From Halomonas shengliensis (lineage in GTDB: Bacteria; Pseudomonadota; Gammaproteobacteria; Pseudomonadales; Halomonadaceae), in NCBI RefSeq assembly GCF_900104135.1, contig NZ_FNIV01000004.1:157658-221657 (forward strand): a stretch of 64,000 bases of DNA. The letters run 5' to 3'. Made by a program: the position numbers and the translations under genes. This document shows, in pieces, positions 56,049 to 64,000 of this stretch; within the stretch, counting starts at the first letter, position 1; every line of letters begins with the position of its first letter. The notes beneath the pieces are model-generated. The model made no database searches, was not told the DNA's origin, and worked only from the letters and a program-made list of their open reading frames with translations.

Positions 56049-56209
56049 GGCGACTCCAGGGTTGCGATGACGGATGAAGGAAGGTGGCGAAAGCCGGCGA
56101 TTATGGCAGATGCCGTGGCCCCCTGCATCCTGCGCCGGAAGGCGTATTGATGCGCTTCGCGCCCTTGTGGAAGAATGGCGGTAATACTGTTTCAGACAAG
56201 GTGAAGTCC

Positions 56210-56701
56210 GTGATCGACGCTGACGGCTTTCGCCCCAACGTTGGCATCATCATCGCCAACGACGCGGGGCAGCTGCTCTGGGCGCGTCGGGTAGGGCAGA
56301 ACGCATGGCAGTTTCCCCAGGGAGGCATCAAGGCGAGCGAGACACCCAAACAGGCGCTTTTTCGAGAGCTGCATGAGGAGATCGGCCTGACCGCCGATGA
56401 CGTCGAGATACTCGCCTGTACCCGGGGCTGGCTGCGCTACCGCCTGCCGCGACGCATGATACGCACGCATTCCCGGCCGGTATGCATCGGCCAGAAGCAG
56501 AAGTGGTTCCTGCTGCGGATCCGGTGCCAGGAGAGCCGCATCTGCATGGACCTCTCCGGCAAGCCGGAATTCGACGGCTGGCGCTGGGTCAGCTACTGGT
56601 ACCCGCTAGGGCAGGTGGTGCCCTTCAAGCGCGAGGTCTACCGGCGCGCCCTGAAGGAGCTCTCGCCCCGGGCCCAGCGCCTGGCGCTGGGCCATGGCTG
56701 A
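56210..56701 (+). CDS. rppH: RNA pyrophosphohydrolase RppH
   Basis: The 163-residue Nudix enzyme has the Nudix box [23 protein letters not shown] spread over residues 38-60 (key REL..EE..GL residues kept), and the RppH-typical start [14 protein letters not shown] and WQFPQGG. It converts 5'-triphosphate mRNA ends to monophosphate, starting RNase E decay. The start is taken as GTG at 56210, with AGGTGA just upstream, because the conserved sequence begins there. Confidence 0.93.
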   Translation: MIDADGFRPNVGIIIANDAGQLLWARRVGQNAWQFPQGGIKASETPKQALFRELHEEIGLTADDVEILACTRGWLRYRLPRRMIRTHSRPVCIGQKQKWFLLRIRCQESRICMDLSGKPEFDGWRWVSYWYPLGQVVPFKREVYRRALKELSPRAQRLALGHG

Positions 56702-56837
56702 GCCCGACACGCCGTCGGGCCGAACCCCGGCCGGGTGAGGGAGTCACATGGCCGGGCACGGCGTTTCCGTCGTGGCCTCTGCCGCTACCACCACGCCGCA
56801 CAACACACGTCGCATAACAACAGGAAAAACGCGCGCC

Positions 56838-59096
56838 ATGCTCGAGGTCCTGCGCCGCATCATCCAGGAAGTCAACGGGGCCCGCAGCCTGGAGGCGGCG
56901 CTCTCCACCATGGTGCGTCGCATTCGCAAGGCGATGCAGACCGATGTCTGCTCCTTCTACCTGTTCGACGAGGAGCTCGATCGCCTGGTGCTGATGGAGA
57001 CCATCGGCCTGCGCGCCCAGGCGGTGGGCCAGGTGGCCCTGCCCATCGGCGAGGGGCTGGTGGGCCTGGTGGCCCGCCGCGAGGAGCCCCTCAACCTCGA
57101 GGATGCCCAGGCGCACCCCCACTTCCGCTACTTCGAGTCCACCGGCGAGGAGCGCTACTCCAGCTTCCTCGGCGTGCCCATCATCCACCAGCGTCGCATG
57201 CTCGGGGTGCTGGTGGTGCAGCAGGCCGAGAAGCGTCGCTACGGCGAGGAGGATGAGGCCTTCCTGGTGACCATGGCGGCGCAGCTGGCCGGGGTGCTGG
57301 CCCACGCCCTGGCCACCGGCAACCTGACCCGCCCGAGCCTCGAGGGGCAGGTGCGTTTCAAGGGGGTGGCCGCCTCGCCGGGCATGGCCATCGGCGAGGC
57401 GGTGGTGATCGCCCCGCCCGCCGACCTCGACAGTGTGCCGGACCTGATCCCCACCGACGTCGACTACGAGATCGCCCGCCTCAAGGAGGCGATCGGTCGC
57501 GTGCGCGAGGAGATCCGCGCCGCCGGCGAGCGCCTGGCCAACCGCATCTCCGCCCAGGAGCTGGCGCTGTTCGAGGTCTACCAGCAGATGCTCAGCGAGG
57601 CGGCGCTCTCCCAGGAGGTGGAGAAGCGCATCCGCGAGGGGCAGTGGGCGCCGGGGGCCCTGGCCGACGTGGTCAAGCGCCACGTGCAGTACCTCGAACG
57701 GGTCGACGATGACTATCTGCGTGAGCGCTCCGCCGACGTGCGCGACCTGGGCCGCCGGGTGCTGGCCCACCTCCAGGAGGAGACCCCCCAGACCCCGGAC
57801 GTCTATCCCGAGCGCACCATCCTGGTGGGTGACGAGCTCAGCGTGGCGCTGCTTGGCGAGGTGCCGCGGGACAGGCTCGTCGGCCTGGTCTCTGTGCGCG
57901 GCTCCAGCACCTCCCATGTGGCGATCCTGGCTCGCGCCATGGGCATCCCCACGGTGCTGGGCATGGTCGACCTGCCGCTGCCGCGCCTCTCCGGCGCGCG
58001 GGTGATCCTCGATGGCCACCGCGGCCGCCTCTTCGTCCGCCCCGGCCCGGAGCTGCTGACCCACTACGAGGGGCTGATCGCTGAGGAGCAGGCGCTCGCC
58101 GAGGTGCTCGAGCACGAGCAGCACCTGCCCAGCCGTACCCCGGACGGCCACGACATGCCGCTGATGGTCAACACCGGCCTGGCGGTGGATGCGGTGGCTC
58201 AGCTCAAGCCGCGCATCAGCGGGGTGGGGCTCTACCGCACCGAGGTGCCCTTCATGGTCACCGAGCGCTTCCCCGGCGAGCAGGAGCAGACCCGCCTCTA
58301 CCGCGACCAGCTGGAGAGCTTCTCACCGCTGCCGGTGGTGATGCGTACCCTGGACATCGGGGGCGACAAGGACCTGCCCTACTTCCCCATTGAGGAGGCC
58401 AACCCCTTCCTCGGCTGGCGCGGCATCCGCGTGACCCTGGACCATCCCGAGGTGCTGATGGTGCAGCTGCGCGCCATGCTGCGCGCCTCCCAGGGGCTCG
58501 ACAACCTCCAGGTGCTGCTGCCCATGGTCACCAACGTCGATGAGGTCGACGCCGCCCAGCGCCTGCTGGAGCGCGCCATCGTCGAGCTGGGCGAGGAGGG
58601 GGTGACGGTGCCGCGGCCGCGGGTGGGGGTGATGATCGAGGTGCCGGCGACCCTCTATCAGCTCGACGCCCTGGCGGCGCGGGCCGACTTCTTCTCGGTG
58701 GGCAGCAACGACCTGACCCAGTACCTGCTGGCGGTGGATCGCAACAACCCGCGGGTCGCCGACCTCTACGACGCCTGCCACCCGGCGGTGCTCTCCGCCA
58801 TGGCGACCCTGGCCCGGGAATCGAAGCGGCTCGACATGCCGATCTCGGTGTGCGGCGAGCTCGCCGGCGACCCGGCCGGCGCCCTGCTGCTGATGGGCAT
58901 GGGCTTCGATGCGCTCTCCATGAACGCCCCCAGCCTGCCCCGGGTGCGCGCCGCCATCCGTCGCGTCACCCGGGAGAGCGCCGAGGCGCTGGTCGCCCAG
59001 ACCCTGCGCCTCGACTCCCCCGGCGAGGTGCGTCGCCACCTCGAGGCGCGCATGGCCGAGTGGGAGCTGGCCCACCTGTTGCCGCCTAGAGACTGA
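56838..59096 (+). CDS. ptsP: PEP-protein phosphotransferase of the nitrogen PTS (EI-Ntr)
   Basis: The 752-residue protein has an N-terminal GAF domain (about residues 5-150, EERYSSFLGVPIIHQRRMLGVLVVQQ), a linker, and the enzyme I domains. The phosphorylated histidine is His360 in SSTSHVAILAR, and the C-terminal PEP-binding site includes LYRTEVPFM and FSVGSNDLTQY. It phosphorylates NPr in response to glutamine/2-oxoglutarate. The ATG at 56838 matches the conserved start; an ATG at 56748 would add 30 odd residues. The 3' end overlaps the convergent NRDE gene by 11 bp. Confidence 0.96.
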   Translation: MLEVLRRIIQEVNGARSLEAALSTMVRRIRKAMQTDVCSFYLFDEELDRLVLMETIGLRAQAVGQVALPIGEGLVGLVARREEPLNLEDAQAHPHFRYFESTGEERYSSFLGVPIIHQRRMLGVLVVQQAEKRRYGEEDEAFLVTMAAQLAGVLAHALATGNLTRPSLEGQVRFKGVAASPGMAIGEAVVIAPPADLDSVPDLIPTDVDYEIARLKEAIGRVREEIRAAGERLANRISAQELALFEVYQQMLSEAALSQEVEKRIREGQWAPGALADVVKRHVQYLERVDDDYLRERSADVRDLGRRVLAHLQEETPQTPDVYPERTILVGDELSVALLGEVPRDRLVGLVSVRGSSTSHVAILARAMGIPTVLGMVDLPLPRLSGARVILDGHRGRLFVRPGPELLTHYEGLIAEEQALAEVLEHEQHLPSRTPDGHDMPLMVNTGLAVDAVAQLKPRISGVGLYRTEVPFMVTERFPGEQEQTRLYRDQLESFSPLPVVMRTLDIGGDKDLPYFPIEEANPFLGWRGIRVTLDHPEVLMVQLRAMLRASQGLDNLQVLLPMVTNVDEVDAAQRLLERAIVELGEEGVTVPRPRVGVMIEVPATLYQLDALAARADFFSVGSNDLTQYLLAVDRNNPRVADLYDACHPAVLSAMATLARESKRLDMPISVCGELAGDPAGALLLMGMGFDALSMNAPSLPRVRAAIRRVTRESAEALVAQTLRLDSPGEVRRHLEARMAEWELAHLLPPRD

Positions 59097-59847
59097 GCCG
59101 GGTCTCTCCGAGCGCGATTCCCCCCGGCCCGAAGCGTCGTTCGCCGATCTCCATGCGCCCGCTTTCATGCCAGCCGAGCCAGGTCATGGCGCGGGTGCCG
59201 TACTGCTCGCCGACGATGAAGGGAGAGGAGAGGGTGCGCTCCAGCGCCAGGCCGACGCCGGTGTCCGGCAGGGCGTGGTCGTCGGCGGGGTGCGGGTCGG
59301 CCAGGGGCGCCAGGGCATCCTCAGGCCAGCGGCCATGGCGCAGGGCGGCGCCGAGCCCCTGGCGGGCCTCGATCAGCTTGGGCCAGGGGGTGTCGAGGCT
59401 GGCGTTAGAGAGGCCATGGGTGCCGGGTGGCACCTCGTGCAGGGCCACGCCCTCACGCCCGCGGTGCAGGTGCCAGAGCCGCTCGCCGTCGCCGGCGAGC
59501 AGGTTGAAGCCGGCGTAGCGGAGCGCCTCGCCCCGTTCCAGGCGCGTCAGCCAGGCGGCCAGGTCGGGGTGGGTGAGGGCGTCATACACCAGGCCGCCGC
59601 GGCTGGGGGCGCCGTCCGGCACGCGCAGTTCGGGGTCGCGTACGTTGGTCACCGCGGCGAAGCGGCCGCGGCGATGCACCGCCAGCCAGGTGCCGCCGGC
59701 CTCCAGGTCGCGCCCGCCGATGATCTCGGGGGCGTCGTCCCAGGCGGCCAGGGGCGCGGCGGGGCGGGCGTGGAACTCGTCGCGGTTGGCCACCAGGCGC
59801 AGCGGCCAGGCGTCGCCGGGGCGATGGTCGAAGGCGATCAGGCACAT
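59086..59847 (-). CDS. NRDE (TANGO2-like) family protein
   Basis: The 253-residue protein begins MCLIAFD and carries the family motif VANRDEFHARP (near residue 18), then GGRDLEAGGTWLAV and FAAVTNVRDP. The second residue cysteine and the fold suggest an Ntn-hydrolase-like enzyme, but the bacterial function is not established; eukaryotic members have been linked to heme handling and Golgi organisation. It is convergent with ptsP and its stop lies inside the ptsP coding sequence. Confidence 0.88.
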   Translation of the reverse strand: MCLIAFDHRPGDAWPLRLVANRDEFHARPAAPLAAWDDAPEIIGGRDLEAGGTWLAVHRRGRFAAVTNVRDPELRVPDGAPSRGGLVYDALTHPDLAAWLTRLERGEALRYAGFNLLAGDGERLWHLHRGREGVALHEVPPGTHGLSNASLDTPWPKLIEARQGLGAALRHGRWPEDALAPLADPHPADDHALPDTGVGLALERTLSSPFIVGEQYGTRAMTWLGWHESGRMEIGERRFGPGGIALGETRLSL

Positions 59848-59955
59848 GCGGCCAGCTTAGCGGCTCGTCCCCGGGCGGGGAAGGGCGCGCGATGACAGCG
59901 CGGGCGGGCCGGCGTACACTCGAGCTTCGACCTCGTTCACGGCCAAGGATGACGG

Positions 59956-60942
59956 ATGCGAGACGAGCCTCGGCGCCCCCGGCGCCTGCCGCCCCTCATC
60001 GCGCTAGCCCTGCTGGTGCAACTGCTCCTACTACTGGCAGGGGCCTTCCTCATGCTGTTCTCTGCAGCCCCCGAGGGGTGGCTGATGGCGTTGCTGCTGG
60101 CCTCGAGCCTCAACGTGGTGCTGGTGGTGTTGCAGCCCTGTCGGCTGCCGCGCGGCGGTGACGAGGCGCTTGGTGCCCCCGGCGCGGGGCAGGCGCCGCC
60201 GCCGGTCGACGATGGCGCCGAGGAGGAGCGGCTGCGTCGCCAGGTGGCCGAGCTGCAGGAGAGCCTGGAGCAGCGCGAGAGTCGGGTCTCGCGCCTGGCC
60301 GCCGGCCGCGAGCGGGCCCGCGAGGAGTCGCGCCTCAAGTCCGACTACCTGACCCTGATGGGGCGTGAACTCCAGCGCCTGCGCCTGCGCCTGGACGAGC
60401 TCACCGCCGAGGGTGTGGCGACCCCCGAGGCGGGGCGCTGCATGGCCGACGAGCTGCGCGAGCGCCTGGCCGACCTCGGCGAGCTGCTCGAGGGGCTCGC
60501 CGGCGATGGCGAACCGGCCACGCCCGCGGCGGCCGGGCGGCACGGGCGGGTGCTGATCGTCGACGACGGCCCGGTCAACCTGATGCTGGCGCGCCAGGTG
60601 CTGGAGCGCGAGGGCCTCGAGGTCACCACCGCCACCTCCGGGGCCGAGGCGCTCGCCCTGCAGGCGAGCCAGCGCTTCGACCTGGTGCTGATGGATATCT
60701 TCATGGAGGGCATGGACGGCATGGAAGCGAGCCGGCGCTGGCGCGAGCAGGAGCGCGCGGGCCAGGTCGCCGCCGGCAGCGTGCTGGTGGCGCTGACCGC
60801 CAACGCCAGCGACGCCGACCGCCGTCGCTTCGCCGAGGCGGGCCTCGATGACTTCCTGGCCAAGCCCTATCGCCCCGACGAGCTGGTCGAGCGGGTGGCC
60901 CGCTGGCTGCCCGAGCGGCTGATGGAGCCCGGTTCCCCATGA
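59956..60942 (+). CDS. Membrane-anchored receiver-domain protein with degenerate kinase-like helix
   Basis: The 328-residue protein has two predicted membrane helices (about 13-35 and 41-60), a coiled coil (86-125), a helical segment resembling a histidine-kinase dimerisation helix (KSDYLTLMGRELQRL, 128-142) in which Arg137 replaces the phospho-accepting His, and a C-terminal receiver domain (about 197-318). The receiver keeps its acidic pair (Asp203/Asp204), phosphorylation site Asp247, Thr281 and Lys303. No ATPase domain is present. It overlaps the TauE gene by four bases (ATGA). It may be a hybrid kinase that lost its kinase part and is phosphorylated by a partner. Confidence 0.82.
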   Translation: MRDEPRRPRRLPPLIALALLVQLLLLLAGAFLMLFSAAPEGWLMALLLASSLNVVLVVLQPCRLPRGGDEALGAPGAGQAPPPVDDGAEEERLRRQVAELQESLEQRESRVSRLAAGRERAREESRLKSDYLTLMGRELQRLRLRLDELTAEGVATPEAGRCMADELRERLADLGELLEGLAGDGEPATPAAAGRHGRVLIVDDGPVNLMLARQVLEREGLEVTTATSGAEALALQASQRFDLVLMDIFMEGMDGMEASRRWREQERAGQVAAGSVLVALTANASDADRRRFAEAGLDDFLAKPYRPDELVERVARWLPERLMEPGSP

Positions 60943-61733
60943 GCATGCTGCTGCTCTTCCTCGGATATATGGCGCTGGGGGCGCTCGCCGGCACCATGGC
61001 CGGCCTGTTCGGCGTCGGTGGCGGGCTGATCATCGTGCCCGCGCTGGTGGCCGCCTTCGGCCTGCAGGGGGTGGCCCTCGAGGTCACCATGCACCTGGCG
61101 GTGGGTACGTCGCTTGCCACCATCGTGGTCACCGGGGCCTCCTCGGCCTGGGGGCACCACCACCGTGGCAGCATCCATCGCCAGTGGTTCCTGGCGTTGC
61201 TGCCCGGCCTGCTGGCGGGTGCGGTGGCCGGGGTCTTCATCGCCGACGGGCTCTCCGCCGGCAGCCTCGGCACCCTGTTCGGCGTCTTCGTGCTGGTGAT
61301 GGCCGCGCGCATGGCGCTCTCCCGCGGGCCACGCCCCGGCAGCCAGGCGCCGGGGCGGGCGGTGATGGCCGCCGCCGGTGGGGTGATCGGCGGCGTCTCG
61401 GCGCTGTTCGGCATCGGCGGCGGCACCCTCTGCGTGCCCTGGTTGACCCGCTGCGGCGCCTCGCTGACCCAGGCCGTGGGCACCTCCGCCGCCTGCGGCG
61501 TGCCCATCGCCCTGTTCGGTGCCGCCACCTTCGCGGTGGTCGGCTGGGGCCACCCGCAGCTTCCCGCCGGCGCCACCGGCTTCGTGATGTGGCCCGCCCT
61601 GGTCGGCATCGTGCTGGCCAGCGTCCCCTGCGCGCGCTTTGGCGTGCGGCTCGCCCACCGCCTGCCGGCCAAGGTGCTGCGCCTGGCCTTCGCCGCCCTG
61701 CTGGCCGCCGTCGGCCTGACCTTCGTGATTTAA
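60939..61733 (+). CDS. TauE/SafE (TSUP) family membrane permease, second copy
   Basis: The 264-residue protein has about eight predicted membrane helices and two glycine-rich repeats typical of the family (MAGLFGVGGGLIIVPAL near residue 20 and SALFGIGGGTLCVPWL near 155). The substrate is unknown. It is more family-typical than the permease at 439-1230 and only distantly similar to it. It overlaps the receiver-protein gene and is nine bases from lgt. Confidence 0.9.
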   Translation: MSMLLLFLGYMALGALAGTMAGLFGVGGGLIIVPALVAAFGLQGVALEVTMHLAVGTSLATIVVTGASSAWGHHHRGSIHRQWFLALLPGLLAGAVAGVFIADGLSAGSLGTLFGVFVLVMAARMALSRGPRPGSQAPGRAVMAAAGGVIGGVSALFGIGGGTLCVPWLTRCGASLTQAVGTSAACGVPIALFGAATFAVVGWGHPQLPAGATGFVMWPALVGIVLASVPCARFGVRLAHRLPAKVLRLAFAALLAAVGLTFVI

Positions 61734-61742
61734 GGACTCCGC

Positions 61743-62540
61743 ATGCTCAGCTATCCCGATATCGACCCCGTGGCGATCTCCCTCGGCCCCTTCCAGGTGC
61801 ACTGGTACGGCCTGATGTACGTGGTGGGCTTCGTCGCCGCCTGGTGGCTGGGGCGGCGCCGTGCCTCGCGCATCGGGCTTTCCCGCGACGACATCGGCGA
61901 CCTGCTGTTCTACGCGGCCCTGGGCGTGGTGCTGGGCGGCCGGCTGGGCTATGCGCTCTTCTATGGCCTCGACCAGTGGCTGGCCAACCCACTGTGGATT
62001 GTGCGGGTGTGGGATGGCGGCATGAGCTTCCACGGTGGCCTGCTCGGCGTGCTGGTGGCCGCCTGGTGGTTCGCCAGGAAGAAGCAACTCGCCTTCCTGA
62101 CCCTTACCGACTTCGTCGCCCCGCTGGTGCCCATCGGCCTGGGCGCCGGGCGCATCGGCAACTTCATCAACCGCGAACTTCCCGGGAGAGTCACCGAGAT
62201 GCCCTGGGGCATGCCGTTCCCCGGCCTCGGGCCCGAGCCGCGTCACCCCAGCTCGCTCTACGAGGCGCTGCTGGAGGGCGCGGTGCTGTTCGTGGTGCTG
62301 TGGTTCGTCACCGCCACCCCGCGCCGCCGTGGCCTGGCCTCGGGACTCTTCCTTGCACTCTATGGTGCCTTCCGCTTCCTGGTCGAGTTCTACCGCCTGC
62401 CGGATGCCCATATCGGCTACCTGGCCTTCGGCTGGTTCACCATGGGGATGCTGCTGACGCTGCCGATGATTGCCGGTGGCCTGGCGCTGATCGCCTGGTC
62501 GCGCTGCCAGCCCGTCGATGCCCGTATCGGCACCCCGTAG
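61743..62540 (+). CDS. lgt: Prolipoprotein diacylglyceryl transferase
   Basis: The 265-residue inner-membrane enzyme has the Lgt signature [15 protein letters not shown] (near residue 137) and the [12 protein letters not shown] segment, plus the conserved [13 protein letters not shown]. It attaches diacylglycerol to the lipobox cysteine of prolipoproteins. The ATG follows AAGGA. It is next to thyA, as in E. coli and pseudomonads. Confidence 0.96.
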   Translation: MLSYPDIDPVAISLGPFQVHWYGLMYVVGFVAAWWLGRRRASRIGLSRDDIGDLLFYAALGVVLGGRLGYALFYGLDQWLANPLWIVRVWDGGMSFHGGLLGVLVAAWWFARKKQLAFLTLTDFVAPLVPIGLGAGRIGNFINRELPGRVTEMPWGMPFPGLGPEPRHPSSLYEALLEGAVLFVVLWFVTATPRRRGLASGLFLALYGAFRFLVEFYRLPDAHIGYLAFGWFTMGMLLTLPMIAGGLALIAWSRCQPVDARIGTP

Positions 62541-62603
62541 CAGCGCGATTTATCGCGCGATACGCTAGAATTCGCTCCCTGCATTCATCAGCCAGAGAAC
62601 ACC

Positions 62604-63425
62604 GTGACCGACGAAACCCTGCCCGCCCTGGAACAGCCCTACCTCGACCTGATGCGCCAGGTGCTCGACCATGGCGTCGAGCGTGACGACCGCACCGGGG
62701 TGGGCACGCGCTCGATCTTCGGCCACCAGATGCGCTTCGACCTGGCCCGCGGCTTCCCGCTGCTGACCACCAAGAAGCTGCACACCCGCTCGATCTTCCA
62801 TGAACTGCTGTGGTTCCTGGCCGGTGATACCAATATCGCCTACCTCAAGGAGCATGGCGTGCGGATCTGGGACGAGTGGGCCGACGAGAACGGCGACCTC
62901 GGCCCGATCTACGGCTACCAGTGGCGTAGCTGGCCCGATCCGCGCGGCGGCCATGTCGACCAGATCGCGGGTCTGCTCGAACAGCTGCGGGTGAATCCCC
63001 GCTCGCGGCGGCTGATCGTCTCCGCCTGGAATCCCGCCCAGGTCGACGAGATGCAGTTGCCGCCGTGCCACTGCCTGTTCCAGTTCTACGTAGCCGAGGG
63101 GCGGCTCTCCTGCCAGCTCTACCAGCGCAGCGCCGATATCTTCCTGGGGGTACCCTTCAATATCGCCAGCTACGCGCTGCTGACCCAGATGATCGCCCAG
63201 GTGGCGGGCCTCGAGCCCGGCGAGTTCATCCACACCCTGGGTGATGCCCACCTCTACCTGAACCATCTGGAGCAGGCCGAGGAGCAGCTCGCCCGCACCC
63301 CTCGACCGGCCCCCCGGCTGGTGCTCGACCCGAGCATCGATGACCTGTTCGCCTTTGGCATCGAGCATATCGCCATCGAAGGCTACGATCCCCATCCGCA
63401 TATCAAGGCCGAGGTGGCGGTATGA
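62604..63425 (+). CDS. thyA: Thymidylate synthase
   Basis: The 273-residue enzyme has the catalytic cysteine in [12 protein letters not shown] (Cys155), the dUMP-binding [10 protein letters not shown] and [14 protein letters not shown]. It makes dTMP from dUMP with methylene-tetrahydrofolate. It starts with GTG. A gap of 63 bp separates it from lgt; its stop overlaps the folA start (ATGA). Confidence 0.97.
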   Translation: MTDETLPALEQPYLDLMRQVLDHGVERDDRTGVGTRSIFGHQMRFDLARGFPLLTTKKLHTRSIFHELLWFLAGDTNIAYLKEHGVRIWDEWADENGDLGPIYGYQWRSWPDPRGGHVDQIAGLLEQLRVNPRSRRLIVSAWNPAQVDEMQLPPCHCLFQFYVAEGRLSCQLYQRSADIFLGVPFNIASYALLTQMIAQVAGLEPGEFIHTLGDAHLYLNHLEQAEEQLARTPRPAPRLVLDPSIDDLFAFGIEHIAIEGYDPHPHIKAEVAV

Positions 63426-63964
63426 ACCAGTCAGACCTCCTGAGCGATGACACCCTCGTTCCAGTGGCCATGATCGCCGCCATGGATCGTCGGCGGGTGA
63501 TCGGCGTCGATAACCAGCTGCCCTGGTACCTGCCCGAGGACCTCAAGTTCTTCAAGCGCATGACCCAGGCCAAGCCGCTGGTGATGGGGCGCAAGACCTT
63601 CCAGTCCATCGGCCGGCCGCTGCCCGGGCGGCTCAATATCGTGGTCACCCGCGACACCGGGTTCGCCCACGACGGCGTGCGGGTCTGCCACGACCTGCCC
63701 TCCGCCCTGGTCCTGGCCGACCAGCAGGCGATCATCGATGGCGTCGAGGAGATCATGGTGATGGGCGGTGCCGACATCTACGCCCAGGCCCTGCCTCACG
63801 CCAGCCGCCTCTATCTCACCGAGGTGGATATCGAGGTGGAGGGCGACGCCCGCTTCCCGGAGATCGATCCCGCGGAGTGGGAGGAGGTCCAGCGCGTGCC
63901 GGGCACTCCCGCCGAGGGGCAGCCCGCCTACGACTTCGTCGAGTATCGTCGTCGCGAAGGTTAG
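63422..63964 (+). CDS. folA: Dihydrofolate reductase
   Basis: The 180-residue enzyme has the DHFR motifs [31 protein letters not shown] (with the active-site Asp in PEDL), [16 protein letters not shown] and VMGGADIY. It regenerates tetrahydrofolate used up by ThyA, encoded just upstream with a four-base overlap. An N-terminal extension of about 14 residues precedes the usual start. Only 36 bases remain after the stop. Confidence 0.96.
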   Translation: MNQSDLLSDDTLVPVAMIAAMDRRRVIGVDNQLPWYLPEDLKFFKRMTQAKPLVMGRKTFQSIGRPLPGRLNIVVTRDTGFAHDGVRVCHDLPSALVLADQQAIIDGVEEIMVMGGADIYAQALPHASRLYLTEVDIEVEGDARFPEIDPAEWEEVQRVPGTPAEGQPAYDFVEYRRREG

Positions 63965-64000
63965 CGCCGCGAGGATGTCGGCACCCGACGACATTTGTCA

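Overview
This window looks like a chromosomal segment of a high-GC gammaproteobacterium, most probably a member of the Halomonadaceae (Halomonas or a close relative). The reasons are its high GC content by eye, the gamma-proteobacterial gene sets and gene order (hslO-pckA, rppH-ptsP, lgt-thyA-folA, rsd), a Halomonas-type 3-hydroxypropionate module, and intergenic repeats that seem lineage-specific. No rRNA, tRNA, prophage, insertion sequence or CRISPR array was seen. Almost all the DNA is coding, and the genes look intact apart from one cut by the left edge.

Layout. 1-2 kb: the start of an FMN-binding glutamate synthase-like protein, a TauE/SafE permease and ChaC. 2-6 kb: a LysR regulator divergent from a CoA-acylating semialdehyde dehydrogenase (mmsA/dddC-like) and a GMC oxidoreductase (dddA-like), probably 3-hydroxypropionate to acetyl-CoA. 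6-13 kb: cold-shock protein, esterase, a stand-alone TrpB variant, a PAS-PAS-GGDEF cyclase, a small zinc-ribbon protein, PIN-PhoH and a patatin. 13-25 kb: a complete nitrate/nitrite assimilation island. In it, an FAD oxidoreductase-nirB-nirD unit and a nasA-cobA unit flank the nasT-nasS regulators, with a NarK/NasA-type transporter beyond. Both catalytic units have a sigma-54 promoter and a leader with a strong terminator-like hairpin, as expected for NtrC activation plus NasT antitermination.

25-32 kb: two divergent L,D-transpeptidases, an ABC exporter and an M23 endopeptidase (cell envelope). 32-36 kb: pirin, LysR, glutathionyl-hydroquinone reductase and Hsp33 (redox stress). 36-44 kb: pckA, msrB, tex, gshA, dsbB and an alpha/beta hydrolase. 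44-49 kb: a five-gene Liv-type ABC importer. 49-56 kb: rsd, an RND efflux pair, mdh and a HAD phosphatase. 56-64 kb: rppH-ptsP, an NRDE protein, a membrane-anchored receiver protein with a degenerate kinase-like helix, TauE, and lgt-thyA-folA.

The least explained structure is intergenic. A roughly 100-bp imperfect palindrome occurs three times with compensatory base changes. A 40-bp hairpin element occurs twice. Heptamer arrays (unit GCYRTAM) surround two 3' ends, and one array supplies the stop codon of the RND pump gene.
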